64,000 nt of DNA from Nematopogon swammerdamellus (GCA_946902875.1 OX336353.1:17683151-17747150); one strand, 5' to 3'. Shown: positions 10,166 through 21,137, counted from the stretch's first letter. Notes: a model not told the origin generated them from the sequence alone. Program-made: numbers and translations.

Positions 10166-10470
10166 CCTCCGACGAAAAAAAAAACGGAGGAGTGTTATAA
10201 TAAGTTTGACTTGACGAGGGTGTGTGTGTGCGGTTTTTTTTTAAAAGCTTGAAATAAAAGTTAAATTACAAATTTAAAAAATCGCCGACTCTTAGTCAAA
10301 AATAATTTCCGTTTACTTAAAGGAGTCGGGGGACCGCTAAGTAAATTAAATATAAAGAATCAAGAGTTGCGCGGGAATTTACTTAGCGGTCCACCGACTC
10401 CTTTAAGTAAACGGAATTAATTATTTTTGACTTTTTAAGAGTCGGTGGTTTTTAAAATTTGTAATTTTAT
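10150..10470. mobile_element. foldback element, copy 2 (inverted relative to copy 1)
   Basis: Arms with CCGACTCTTAGTCAAAAA and AGTCGGGGGACCGCTAAGT. The loop is the reverse complement of copy 1's loop. Outer words AAAGCTTGAAATAAAAGT and AACGGAGGAGTGTTATAA match copy 1 inverted. Confidence 0.7.
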
Positions 10471-10690
10471 AGATCTTAAAGTGGTATATTTGATTAATAT
10501 AACGCAAGCGTCACTACTGTAGAGCTCTTGTTCCACTTATAGCACTTACTAACGCTATTGTAAAGTCACTAAATAACCTCAACCTGTATAAGAATGGCCT
10601 CTTTCGGGGTTACAAGACAGCTAGAGCACAGTAGCGACTCCTGGTGCTGATTATTGGGTTGGCTCTGTCTGGCTAAGGATTTATTTTTCA

Positions 10691-10735
10691 CTAGCTGTTG
10701 CCCGCGGCTTCGCTCGCGTGAAATTCGTATTTCAA
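10691..10735 (+). repeat. Rep-G start word heading an array
   Basis: CTAGCTGTTGCCCGCGGCTT then CGCTCGCGTGAAATTCGTAT, directly preceding the 68-bp array. Its inverted counterpart is at 12757-12797. Confidence 0.7.
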
Positions 10736-10739
10736 AGAA

Positions 10740-11218
10740 GAATCTAAGTAACTAAGGGCGAGGCCGAAGGCCGAGCTGCGTTCAGGTAAACGATAAATCT
10801 TCTCAAATAAAGTAAGCAACTAACGGCGAGGCCGAAGGCCCAGCTGCATCCTGGAAGACAATAAACCTTCACGAAGAAAGTAAGTAACTAAGGGCGAGGC
10901 CGAAGGCCGAGCTGCGTTCAGGAAGACGATAAACCTTCTCGAAGAAAGTAAGTAACTAAGGGCGAGGCCGAAGGCCGAGCTGCGTTCAGGTAAACGATAA
11001 ATCTTCTCAAATAAAGTAAGCAACTAACGGCGAGGCCGAAGGCCCAGCTGCATCCTGGAAGACAATAAACCTTCACGAAGAAAGTAAGTAACTAAGGGCG
11101 AGGCCGAAGGCCGAGCTGCGTTCAGGAAGACCATAAACCTTCTCGAAGAAAGTAAGTAACTAAGGGCGAGGCCGAAGGCCGAGCTGCGTTCAGGTAAACC
11201 AAAAACCCTCTTCTGCCT
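10740..11218 (+). repeat. 68-bp tandem array, seven units, with a 205-bp higher-order repeat
   Basis: Each unit carries GGGCGAGGCCGAAGGCCGAG and CTGCGTTCAGG. Unit starts (CTAAGGGCGAG/CTAACGGCGAG) fall at about 10752, 10820, 10888, 10957 and 11024. Three variant units repeat in order (10752-10956 and 10957-11161), indicating a recent 205-bp duplication. The open frame across it is compositional. Confidence 0.85.
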
Positions 11219-11333
11219 ACGGGCCTCGCCTTAAATGACTTCCTTTCTTCGATACCATATAATATCGTTTACTCAATCTATTTATTTAATAAAATATATA
11301 AAAAAGTAATATTAATAACTAAATAATTAAAAC

Positions 11334-11830
11334 CTACCTAACAAACATTAAAATAACTATCATAAAAGGGACGTTTTCAAATGTTCCTAGAACACTTGCG
11401 GCATTACTCCGCTGGATGGCAAAGCTTACCGTTTGAATGAAGTAGGCCCTTGATTTCGGGACACCAGTTGCGTCCACCAGCAGAGACCCAAGCCTCTTCA
11501 AGAAGCTTTTGGCTTCAATGACTGCTCCACGGACCGAGGGTTTCAACCGCAAACGCAACAAATTCGAAATCTTGAATTATATATCTATAATATTTATTGC
11601 GTTTGAGGCTGTCCGCCCAGGCCTCGGCCGCGCCGGCCGGTCTTGAAGATGCCCGAACGTGACTTGGAGCCAATGTGAGAACACAAATGGCGTCCCACAT
11701 CAAAGACCTACCCTTGGCCCATGGAACTAAGGTGATACCATCGGGTCTCTTGCCATCCAGCCGGGAATAACCGCAAGGTTTTAGGATGCACGGTATGTTT
11801 GCCGTCAGAAGCGTGGACTTTATAATAAAA
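11334..11830 (-). mobile_element. LINE-Q C-terminal stub, frameshifted
   Basis: In two minus frames: DGKRPDGITLVPWAKGRSL and FEFVAFAVETLGPWSS, then after a frameshift AKSFLKRLGSLLVDATGVPK and [18 protein letters not shown]. This order ([31 protein letters not shown]) is the C-terminal end of a recurring non-LTR retrotransposon pol; clade not resolved. Other stubs are at 15930, 26535 and 37184. It sits between two opposed arrays. Confidence 0.75.
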
Positions 11831-11884
11831 TTTAAATTAATTTAACTCAATCTTAATATCGCTTAGTTACCTACTTTATTCGAG

Positions 11885-12770
11885 ATGGTTTAGCTTCATC
11901 CAGAACGCAGCTCGGCCTTCGGCCTCGCCTTAGTTACTTACTTTCTTCAAGAAGGTTTACCTTCTTCCTGAACGCAGCTCGGCCTTCGGCCTAGATCTTA
12001 GTTACTTGCTTTTTTCGAGATGGTTTAGCTTCTTCCCGAATGCAGCTCGGCCTTCGGCCTCGCCCTTATTTACTTGCTTTCTTCAAGATGTTTTATTATT
12101 TATCAGAATGTAGCTCGGGCTTCGGCCTCGCCTTAGTTACTCACTCTCTTCAAGATGGTTTAGCTTTTTCCTGAACGCAGCTCGGCCCTCGGCCTCGCCC
12201 TTAGTTACTTCCTTTCTTCGAGATGGTTTATTATTTATCAGAACGAAGCTCGGCCTTCGGCCTCGCCTTAGTTACTTACTTTCTTCAATATGGTTTAGCT
12301 TCTTCCTGATCGCAGCTCGGCCTTCGGCCTCGCCCTTAGTTAATTGCTTTCTTCGATATGGTTTATTATTTATCAGAATGTAGCTCGGCCTTCGGCCTCG
12401 CCTTAGTTACTTACTTTCTTCAAGATGGTTCAGCTTCTTCCTGAACGCAGCTCGGCCTTCGGCCTCGCCCTAGTTACTCGCTTTCTCCGAGATGGTTTAT
12501 TATTTATCAGAACGTAGCTCGGCCTTCGGCCTCGCCTTAGTTACTTACTTTCTTCAAGATGATTTAGCTTCTTCCTGAACGCAGCTCGGCCTGCGGCCTG
12601 CCCATAGTTACTTACTTCATTCAAGAAAGAATGTGTTTTTTCTTCCTGAACTCAGCTCCGACTTCCGCCTCGCCCTTAGTTACTTTCATCGAGAAAGAAT
12701 ATCGTTTACGTGAGCGCAGATCCGCCTTCGGCTCCGCCTTTAGTTACTTACTTTTTTTTTTAATACGAAT
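11885..12770 (-). repeat. 68-bp tandem array, about 13 units, minus orientation
   Basis: Same unit as 10740-11218 read on the other strand: GCTCGGCCTTCGGCCTCGCC, TTAGTTACTTACTTTCTTC. The two arrays point towards each other around the LINE-Q stub. It ends against the inverted Rep-G word at 12757-12797. Confidence 0.85.
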
Positions 12771-12797
12771 TTCACGCTAGCGAAGCCGCGGGCAACA
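12757..12797 (-). repeat. inverted Rep-G start word
   Basis: TACGAATTTCACGCTAGCGA then AGCCGCGGGCAACAG, the inverted counterpart of 10691-10735. Together they bound a 2.1-kb inverted composite. Confidence 0.7.
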
Positions 12798-12959
12798 GAA
12801 ATATAAATTGCACCAATGACAGCGACATAAGTTCGACTTAAATTTTTTTTATTTTTTATTTATCAAACATTTTGTCACCGGCCAGCTCACGTCGAGATGA
12901 CAGTTCCCCGTTGTCAACTTGTCATTTAAATTTTATAATAATTTTAATTTTTGTTATAT

Positions 12960-13095
12960 TTTTTTGTTTATTATGTTAATCCGGGATATACACTGTCACT
13001 ATACAAAGTTTCGTCAAATTCCGTTCAGTGGTTTTTGCGTGATGCGCGTACAGACAAAGAGAGATTATTAATTTAACGATTTTATTATATGTATA
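12960..13095 (-). mobile_element. lepidopteran repeat fragment (AAACTTTGTATAGTGAC type)
   Basis: Minus strand: CCACTGAACGGAATTTGACG then AAACTTTGTATAGTGACAGT. A plus-strand relative is at 33355-33480. Confidence 0.6.
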
Positions 13096-13099
13096 GATA

Positions 13100-13950
13100 A
13101 TTTCATAACTTACGCGTTAATTTATTTCTACCACAATGAGTTCAAAAACTGAAAGACCATAAAATATTCCCTTTTGCTGTCTTTATGTACAGACTTCAAA
13201 TTCGACAAACTTGGGCAAGGGCGACCGTTTTGAACAAATACAAGTTTTTTTCAGAAAATTTCTTCGTTGAGAAGGGTTTTTCGAAAAGATCTTCTTTTGT
13301 AGATTTCGGACTGGAGCTTGCCATTATTGCAAATAAATAATCAATAAAAAAAAAACACCGCACAAGATTCATACATAACAGGTCCATTTTTGTTTAAAAA
13401 GCAGTCACGCATACGCGGCCGCAGCAGCGCGCACACACACGCACACACAACGTACCTAGCCTAGCTCGGTAGTCGCTAAATGCGCTACCCGCTGCGCCAA
13501 CTCGAAACGCTTATCAGCGGGTGCGCGCGAACGGGGGGACATCGGCCGCTTGTATGGAATACGATGGCGCTTCAAATGTAGCCAACCGGCCAATGAATGC
13601 CTTGATGTGTCGTCATTCGCCGTCGTCCGCGTGTGACGCGCGCGAAATTTCAAATTATGTAACGGGGTTGACGTTTTAGCTTATTCATCGTGGGCTATAT
13701 TATAATAAAAATAATATAAACCCGATATTTTTTCACATTTCTTTTTGCTTAATACTTCGATATTAATGCTGGCATTCATTTTATTTGGTTTGGCGGCGCC
13801 AACCTAGCCAACTTAAAGGAATCGCCGCTGCTAGAGCACGCTATAACACCAAATTGTTATACAACTTCAGCCCCTCAAAATAACTAAAGATTCTCTTTTA
13901 ACAGCTCTTATAACGCCTGTCTTAACACCATAATGTAATTGGGTAGCGAG
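13100..13950. other. no gene recognised; GC-rich core 13415-13650
   Basis: The GC-rich part contains a minus-strand TTGGCGCAGCGGGTAGCGC word that resembles a tRNA A box, without a matching B box. A (CA)n run lies at 13430-13450. A 65-codon minus frame has no domain. Confidence 0.35.
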
Positions 13951-13952
13951 TC

Positions 13953-14048
13953 AGTGATACGTTCGGATTGATACCACCTCACTGAATGAATGATGGTCGC
14001 CCGAAAAAGTTATGAAAATAGGTAGTTCGCCCGCCTTTTCGGTCCAAT
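13953..14048 (+). mobile_element. SINE-A/LINE-A tail fragment
   Basis: GGATTGATACCACCTCACTG through GGTCCAATTCTGTGTA, truncated where the SINE-B A-tail begins. SINE-B may have inserted into it. Confidence 0.6.
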
Positions 14049-14056
14049 TCTGTGTA

Positions 14057-14469
14057 TTTTTTTTTTATGTAATCCGGTATGGGTGGCTGAGTTGGAGGGG
14101 CTAATGCGCAATGCGCATGCTCCGACCAGCCAATATCACCTCCGAGAAGGTAGGTGCCATACCGAAGACTTCCCTGGTTTGCTGGCTATACTGGACTAGA
14201 GGAGAACACAACCGAGGCTGCAATGCGGCCATCTTACATCCAGTACGGTGGTACCAACCCAGTCGGCTACAATTTGAGCCTAGCACCTAGTAAGGGGCAA
14301 GGGAAGGGACCTACAGTTTTACACCGGTTCCGAACGGTGAAGCAGCAGGTGTAGGTATGCACGTAAATTTTTTTGTCAGAAAAATCTCATTGGTACACGC
14401 CGACGGGATTCGAACCGCGGACCTCTCGCATGAGAAGCCGATGCCCAAACCACTCGGCCACCCGCCGCT
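14057..14469 (-). mobile_element. SINE-B, full-length: tRNA-like head, shared core, LINE-T2-like tail
   Basis: Reading the minus strand from 14469: tRNA-like head with A box TGGCCGAGTGG and B box GGTTCGAATCC (14391-14469). Then CACCTGCTGCTTCACCGTTC, the core with AAAACTGTAGGTCCCTTCCC and GGTTGGTACCACCGTACTGG, the tail words CAGCCACCCATACCGG and ATTACAT, and an A-run at 14057-14066. The core matches SINE-A; head and tail do not. It is the only complete SINE-B in the window. Confidence 0.8.
14391..14469 (-). ncRNA. tRNA-derived SINE head (tRNA pseudogene)
   Basis: 79 nt with both Pol III boxes in tRNA spacing (GGTGGCCGAGTGG...GGTTCGAATCCC). The D-arm word resembles Ser/Leu-type tRNAs. The T stem has only about two pairs and no standard acceptor stem closes, so I do not call a functional tRNA. 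It continues into the SINE-B body. Confidence 0.65.
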
Positions 14470-14634
14470 TGAATGTATACCTACCAGACTTCATATAACT
14501 TGGGCCAGTGCAGTACACTGCACCGCGCCGCACCGCACCGCGCGCGCGCGCCGTTCGCTCCCAAATACACTTCCGTACCTGCTACTGGTCCAAGTTAAAT
14601 GCCGTCTGCTATACCTGGTACGACCAGAGAGTCG

Positions 14635-14815
14635 TTCGAAACGGCTATGTAAATATTTCGTGTTTTCAGTCTAGTTCAGTGTAGCCGGCACGAGCGAAGT
14701 GAAGCACTGACATGGAACCTCACCTGGCAGGTCACCAAGGTGTTATGGGCTGACATCACGGATGTAGTAAGTATGTGATGTAGCAAACCGTGTCGGTTTC
14801 GATAAAAAAAAAAGT
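14635..14815 (+). mobile_element. SINE-A/LINE-A tail copy
   Basis: TTCGAAACGGCTATGTAAAT through CCGTGTCGGTTTCGAT and an A-run. The usual CACCTAGTTCACC is replaced by AACCTCACCTGGCAGG, a word also found at about 27345. Confidence 0.7.
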
Positions 14816-14824
14816 ATCCTTATA

Positions 14825-15055
14825 CCTATAATAAAATCCAACGTCTGCTTTCTGAGTGTCTGAGTGTCTGAGTGTATGTCTGTCTGTCCGCTTATAACTC
14901 GAGAACCACTGAACCGATTTTAATAAAACAAAATTCTACGGATAGCTTGATTCTTCCCATCAACTATAGGCTACTTACTATTACGCTAAATGGCTTATGA
15001 GGTTAGCAGTGAAGTGAAATATGAGAGCGGGCGGAGCCGCGGGCACAGCTTGTTA
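14825..15055. mobile_element. lepidopteran repeat, inverted partner of 17073-17285
   Basis: ATAATAAAATCCAACGTCTG, (GAGTGTCT)n, AACTCGAGAACCACTGAACC, CTATAGGCTACTTACTATTA, then GGCGGAGCCGCGGGCACAGC. The copy at 17073 is the reverse complement with a few changes. Confidence 0.75.
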
Positions 15056-15059
15056 CCTA

Positions 15060-15565
15060 ATAATTTCTGTCAACGGTCTAAATAAATAGCTAGATTAACA
15101 AGATACGTATGACCTGAAGTCGAAACTCAGAGGGTTCGTCCGAGATATGGCCGCAGATTATGGACCCGTCAGATAAGGGGGAGATTGCTGCGGCGGCCAT
15201 CACTCTTGCAAATGGGCGGTTCCTTCCTTCCCCGTCGATTTGTAGCAAGGAAAATATGTAAACGTATTTGTCTGTGAATTGTGACAAAGAGATAAATATT
15301 TCCCTTTCTATTTTAATGATGGAGATAATGATGAAGTAAAGGCCTAAAGGGAAATAAAAGGCTTCATAAAAAGTTGCCTGAGAAATTTATTCATATTTTA
15401 AGTCTGTTCGTTAGCGGTAATTAGCATTCAAAAATATAAATTTTAAAATATTCCGGCGAAAAGATAATAACAGACACAGGTTGTAATTTGAAATATTCGG
15501 TGTCCTCTTGGACGAGATCTCTTAGAAACTAATCTTGTATGGGGATCCCCCTTAATTTTTAACTT
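15060..15565. other. no recognisable feature
   Basis: Only a 65-codon minus frame (15090-15287) with no domain. Confidence 0.35.
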
Positions 15566-15904
15566 TCTGTTTTTTTTTTGGGTTCCGTATCCGTCGTACG
15601 TTACCCTAACACTACGCCTACGCCGTCTGTCTGTTTGTCCGTCTGTCCGAGGACTGTATCTTTTGAACCGTAATAGGTAGCCCGTTCAAATTTTCACAGA
15701 ATATGTGTTATTATGGCCGATGTAACAACAAATAATAAAATAAGAAAATGTAAAAAATTCACGGGGGTCCCCATATAAGAAACTAAAAAGTGTACGCGCG
15801 CCATCAATCATGAATTTTAACTAATATAAATGAATAGTAATAAAAAATCCTTGTTAGTTTACGTTTTAGTTTTAATTTATTCTCTGTTCTCTTTTTGTTG
15901 TCAG

Positions 15905-16165
15905 TTTTAGTTTACTTTTTTTTTTTTTCAGTAAAAAATTTTATTAGTTCAATATTACAATGTACAAATTCACTTATTAGAAAATCACAATTACAATGAA
16001 AAAAAAAAAAAAAAAAAAAAACTAAAACTAAAATTAACACCTATTAAATAAAAAAAATTTCATCCATCTCCGCCGACTCCCCCACCGTGCCCAAAACACT
16101 AGCCGCGTTGCCCCTTTGAATCTCCAGCCCTATTCGCTGGAGAAAAAAAGATTTAGTTTTATATT
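15905..16165 (-). mobile_element. LINE-Q 3' end inside the split Rep-N
   Basis: Minus strand encodes [20 protein letters not shown], then [14 protein letters not shown] and stop, close to the stub at 37184. A 3'UTR with several A-runs follows. It is the recognisable part of the 930-bp insert. Confidence 0.7.
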
Positions 16166-16516
16166 AGTTATTGCTCACGTTCTATTTTGTACTTTCTAAC
16201 CTCTGTTTTAGCATAATATGTACTAGCGTAAATTTGTACTAACCACTTTGTGTTTGTCCGTAATTGCAGATAGCTTCTAATAATTTGTTAAGCAATTTAT
16301 TTATTTATTTATTTATTTAATGTTAACGAAATCAACAGCATTACATTTAGAATATAACTAGCATTATTTATACAAAAAACAAAGCAAATTATAGATTTCA
16401 CTGATTAGAACTGTATTTTGTTCTACATACAGACAGATGCATAGGTACTAAACAAAACAAAGGATGAAATTAAGACATTTTTACAACAATATATTTTGCA
16501 ACAAATATTTTTAGCT

Positions 16517-16618
16517 ACCAGGGTGTGTGTGTGTGTGAGGGTGTGTGTGTGTGTAAGGGCGTGTGCGTGTGTGAGAGGGTGAGGGTGTGTGTGTAGGAGA
16601 GAGTGTGTGTGTGTGTGA
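16517..16618. repeat. (GT)n-rich microsatellite
   Basis: Interrupted GTGTGT runs with GAGG and AGAG breaks. Confidence 0.8.
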
Positions 16619-17072
16619 TTATTATTATTATTTTTCTTTTATTTTTTTTTTCTTGCCCTAGTCGTACGTCGGGTTTAAAATTCCAGACACTATGTGCTTC
16701 TTAAATACCGATTTGTTATGTAGATAGGGATCATATTATACATTTTAAGTAATTGATTGTATGGCGCGAGTGGCGCTGACCATGACATGGCGATACGGAT
16801 CCCTCGGTGCGCGAGTTCGGAAGCCTATTACTAAGCCTACCGGACTGATGATTTTTAGGACATCGGATACGGAACCCTAAAAATCATCAGTAATGTACGA
16901 CAGAGCGCTCTATCAAAATTCACGCAGTATTTTGAGCAGACTTTGTTATACCTAAAGATATCGCAAGACATCTCTAAAAGTTTTCCTTGTAAATTGAAAA
17001 TTGAATCGCTGTATGCTGTAAAGTTCACCCCAATGCCGCCGTGTCCAAAGAGTTTAAAAATATAGAAGGACA

Positions 17073-17285
17073 AGCTGTGCCCGCGGCTCCGCCCGCTCTC
17101 ATATTTCACTTCACTGCTAACCTCATAAGCCAATTAGCGTGATAGTAAGTAGCCTATAGTTGATGGGAAGAATCAAGCTATCCGTAGAATTTTTTTTTAT
17201 TTAAATCGGTTCAGTGGTTCTCGAGTTATAAGCGGACAGACAGACATACTCAGACAGAAAGCAGACGTTGGATTTTATTATAGGT
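17073..17285. mobile_element. lepidopteran repeat, inverted partner of 14825-15055
   Basis: AAGCTGTGCCCGCGGCTCCG ... GTGGTTCTCGAGTTATAAGC ... GACGTTGGATTTTATTATAG. Individual copies of this word set are common in Lepidoptera, so the pairing may be coincidental. Confidence 0.7.
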
Positions 17286-17504
17286 AAGGAAGGATTACCA
17301 ACTCCTTGAGTAGGTAAGTGAAGTCATTGGTGTGTGCGACACAAAGACAAATCTTATCTCTTACTTCTTTTCCTTCTGCTCTTCTACTCTCTAATTCTCA
17401 ATCACTTTTAAAATTTATATATTTTTATTTTTGTGTATTCTAGGTAGGTTAAAAAAAAATTTAATAATATTATTTTTAATTTTTAATTGCATTTTCAATC
17501 TTTT

Positions 17505-17825
17505 ATATACATACATACCACACGCTGTATCCCGACAATCAATGGGGGAAAGCAGAGTATTTGGTGTTGAGGTGCAGGTACTCTTTTAAATTACAGCACA
17601 ACACCGACCACCACGTTTAGCAAAGTATTCGGACAAGATAGCTATATCAAGCAGCAAGTAATACGAATACCCACCTGCTGCAAGACTCGGTGGAACGACC
17701 GTGTCAAGGTGAGAGGTGGCTGGCCTGTCGCTCTTTAGCACGGCATCTTGACCTTATCCCTTAGTCCCCTTTTACGATATGCATGGGGAGAGCTGCAGTG
17801 TCACTATTCTTTTTAAGTACCGCAC
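17505..17825 (-). mobile_element. LINE 3' end with GTATGTATGTA tail (LINE-C)
   Basis: On the minus strand: a LINE-A-like ORF end (AGCTCTCCCCATGCATATCG), then a different 3'UTR with CACCTCTCACCTTGACACGG and GGTGGTCGGTGTTGTGCTGT, ending CAGCGTGTGGTATGTATGTA. Relatives are at 26693-26945 and 57025-57310. The family shares an ORF end with LINE-A but has its own UTR. Confidence 0.6.
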
Positions 17826-18404
17826 CCTTATTACGATAATGGTGCTGATGTTGCGACTGGTGTTGATGTTGCGACTGCGACGGACAAAATTGGTATTACG
17901 TTATGCGACCGGCACCCTTATTACGATAATGCAATCGGTCCGCCGAACCGGTCCGTAGCTCCAAATCTGACAGTTCGGCGACTGTTTTATGCGATTTTGG
18001 AATGCAACCAGTCCGTGCAACGGGTATTGCGGTATCAGTCCGCAGATGTGTCATACATTTTACGGCATATTGGTATTACGATCGCATTTGCAGTCGCACA
18101 ACTGTCAAACTTGCGACCGACCGCAGCCCGCGAGCTGTCATCCGTGATGCTCCTCCTGAGCAGCATCATAGCACCATTCACGGCTAACGAGCGACGATCT
18201 TGTCTGTGGTTTTGGTGGTGACATCGTGTAGGTATATTTATAGTGGCTAAAATAAGTAATGTATGTTCATTTATTGTGTTTAAAATTATGTTTTTTTAGT
18301 AAATTTTGTATTTTAATAGTATTTCATATATATAATTTTAACTTGGTCTTGAATTTATATCATAATATATATTATAGAATATATAATAGGAATAATAAAG
18401 AAAA

Positions 18405-18893
<489 letters not shown>

Positions 18894-19169
18894 TTGCATT
18901 TACACCATTGTGTTCGTGTTGTTTGTTTTTTAATTGAATTTAAAATTTTAACTTCGTCATTTTTTTTAATATTGGTACGCGCGAGACACCTTTGCCCCGT
19001 CAGCATGCATTGTTGAGCCGACGACGCCCATATTTATCATCTATATATAGAATTATCTATATTGTAATAGGAATAACAACAAAATTTAGAAGTTTAGTTG
19101 ATAAAACATTTTGGTCTTCTGCGTCATAGAAATTATAATACAAGTGACTACATAAATTGTACAATAATA

Positions 19170-20328
19170 TACGGTGTTGCAAATGCCCACTCAATATTTT
19201 TAACTGCCATCAGGAGGTTATTCTGTATGTGAAGCTAAATAACTTTTGTAACAGAAATGTTTTTTTTGAGACAAAATATTTTTAATATCAGAAATAACTT
19301 TGTAGCATACCACACTCACGATTACAACCCACAACCTCCTGCATTGAATTTAAGCACACAATATGAGTGAGATAGCATGAAAGCGGCCGCCATCATATCT
19401 TTATGTGTATATATCAGTATGTATACATACACCGCCCGACAGCAGACCGCCGCGCCGTGCAGGCAGAAACGCCTTTCCTAAGCAATCCGTAACACAATAA
19501 ATAATTCGTTCAATCGCTTGTATTAATTTTCATTGCTTTATGTTCCTATATTTGGCATGTTAAAAGTAACATACGTTATTTATTATTGATTTTAATATAT
19601 GCTTTTACCATTCGTAGTAACATTTTACAAGTTTCTTTCAAAATTTGGCACCTTACCTGAACCAACAACCAACCTTTGATGTCGGTCCGCGGGACCGGTC
19701 GCAATAACGTAATACCAATTTTGTCCGTCGCAGTCGCAACATCAACACCAGTCGCAACATCAGCACCATTATCGTAATAAGGGCGCGGACCGACATCAAA
19801 GGTTGGTTGTTGGTTCAGGTAAGGTGCCAAATTTTGAAAGAAACTTGTAAAATGTTACTACGAATGGTAAAAGTATATATTAAAATCAATAATAAATAAC
19901 GTATGTTACTTTTAACATGCCAAATATAGGAACATAAAGCAATGATAATTAATACAAGCGATTGAACAAATTATTTATTGTGTTACGGATTGCTTAGGAA
20001 AGGCGTTTCTGCCTGCACGGCGCGGCGGTCTGTCGGGCGGTGTATGTATACATACTGATATATACACATAAAGATATGATGGATGGCGGCCGCTTTCGTG
20101 CTATCTCACTCTTAATGTGTGCTTGAATAGCCTAGTAGGCAGAAGAGCCGCCCTCAATAATCAATGCAGGAGGTTGTGGGTTCTAATCCTGATTGTGGAA
20201 TCCTACAAAGTTATTTCTGATATTAAAAATATTTTGTCTCGAAAAAAACATTTCTGGTACAAAAGTTATTTAGCTTCACATACAGAATAACCTCCTGATG
20301 GTTAAAAATATTGCGTGGGCATTTGCAA
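19170..20328. mobile_element. foldback transposon-like inner palindrome
   Basis: Arms of about 520-545 bp start ACGGTGTTGCAAATGCCC on the left. The right arm ends GGGCATTTGCAA, where the GA-rich tract replaces the last terminal bases. The first ~75 bp match the MITE at 22724-22995 in words such as GTTATTCTGTATGTGAAGC versus GTTATTCTATATGTAAAAC. Likely a non-autonomous TIR element with very long TIRs; autonomous partner unknown. Confidence 0.6.
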
Positions 20329-20546
20329 GAGAGAGAGAGAGGGAGAGGGAGAGGGAGAGGGAGAGGGAGAGGGAGAGGGAGAGGGAGAGGGAGAGGGAGA
20401 GGGAGAGGAAGAGGGAGAGGGAGATGGAGAGGGAGAGGGAGAGGGAGAGGGAGAGGGAGAGGGAGAGGGAGAGGGAGAGGGAGAGGGAGAGGGAGAGGGA
20501 GAGGGAGAGGGAGAGGGAGAGGGAGAGGGAGAGGGAGAGGGAGAGA
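20329..20546. repeat. (GGGAGA)n hexanucleotide satellite
   Basis: About 36 units, very uniform, with single GGAAGA and GGAGAT variants. It occupies the place that (CT)n has in the opposite arm. Confidence 0.95.
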
Positions 20547-21137
20547 GGTTTTCTTTATTATTCCTATTTTATATTCTATAATATATATGATATAAATTCA
20601 AGACCAAGTTAAAATTATATATATTTAAGATATACTATTAAAATACAAAATTTACTAAAAAAAAATAATTCAAACACTATAAATGAACATACGTTACTTA
20701 TTTTAGCCACTATAAATAAACCTATACGATGTCACCACCAAAAACACAGAAAAGATCGTCGCTCGTTAGCCGTGAATGGTGCTATGATGCTGCTCAGGAG
20801 GAGCATCACGGATGACAGCTCGCGGGCTGCGGTCTGTCGCAAGTTTGACAGTTGTGCGACTGCAAATGCGATCGTAATACCAATATGCCGTAAAATGTAT
20901 GACACATCTGCGGACTGATACCGCAATACCCGTTGCAAGGACTGGTTGCATTCCAAAATCGCATAAAACCGTCGCCGAACTGTCAGATTTGGAGCTACGG
21001 ACCGGTCCGGCGGACCGGTTGCATTATCGTAATAAGGGAACCCACACGGTACGGTGGTTTTCATAAAAGAAAACATTAGCTTTTGCCAGTGACGAGTCGT
21101 CTCATTCAAATTGTGTGCATTTTGGCGAGCATTTTCG

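Larger units (their letters stand above)
15570..16885 (-). mobile_element. Rep-N repeat, minus, split by about 930 bp
   Basis: 15570-15835 holds the GGGTTCCGTATCC end, the (CTGT)n part, ATTTTCACAGAATATGTGTT and CGCGCGCCATC. The other end (GGCGCGAGTGGCGCTGACCA, CCCTCGGTGCGCGAG) lies at 16765-16885. The intact copy at 46745-47098 shows these are normally adjacent. Confidence 0.75.

Noticed and set aside
13465..13520. tRNA-Met-like gene on minus strand
   Set aside because: Only an A-box-like word; no B box or cloverleaf.
14391..14469. functional tRNA gene
   Set aside because: A and B boxes are good but the T and acceptor stems do not pair, and the sequence runs on into a SINE body.
20298..20612. 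88-104 codon frames through (GGGAGA)n
   Set aside because: Repeat-encoded Arg-Glu/Gly-Arg runs open in all three frames.
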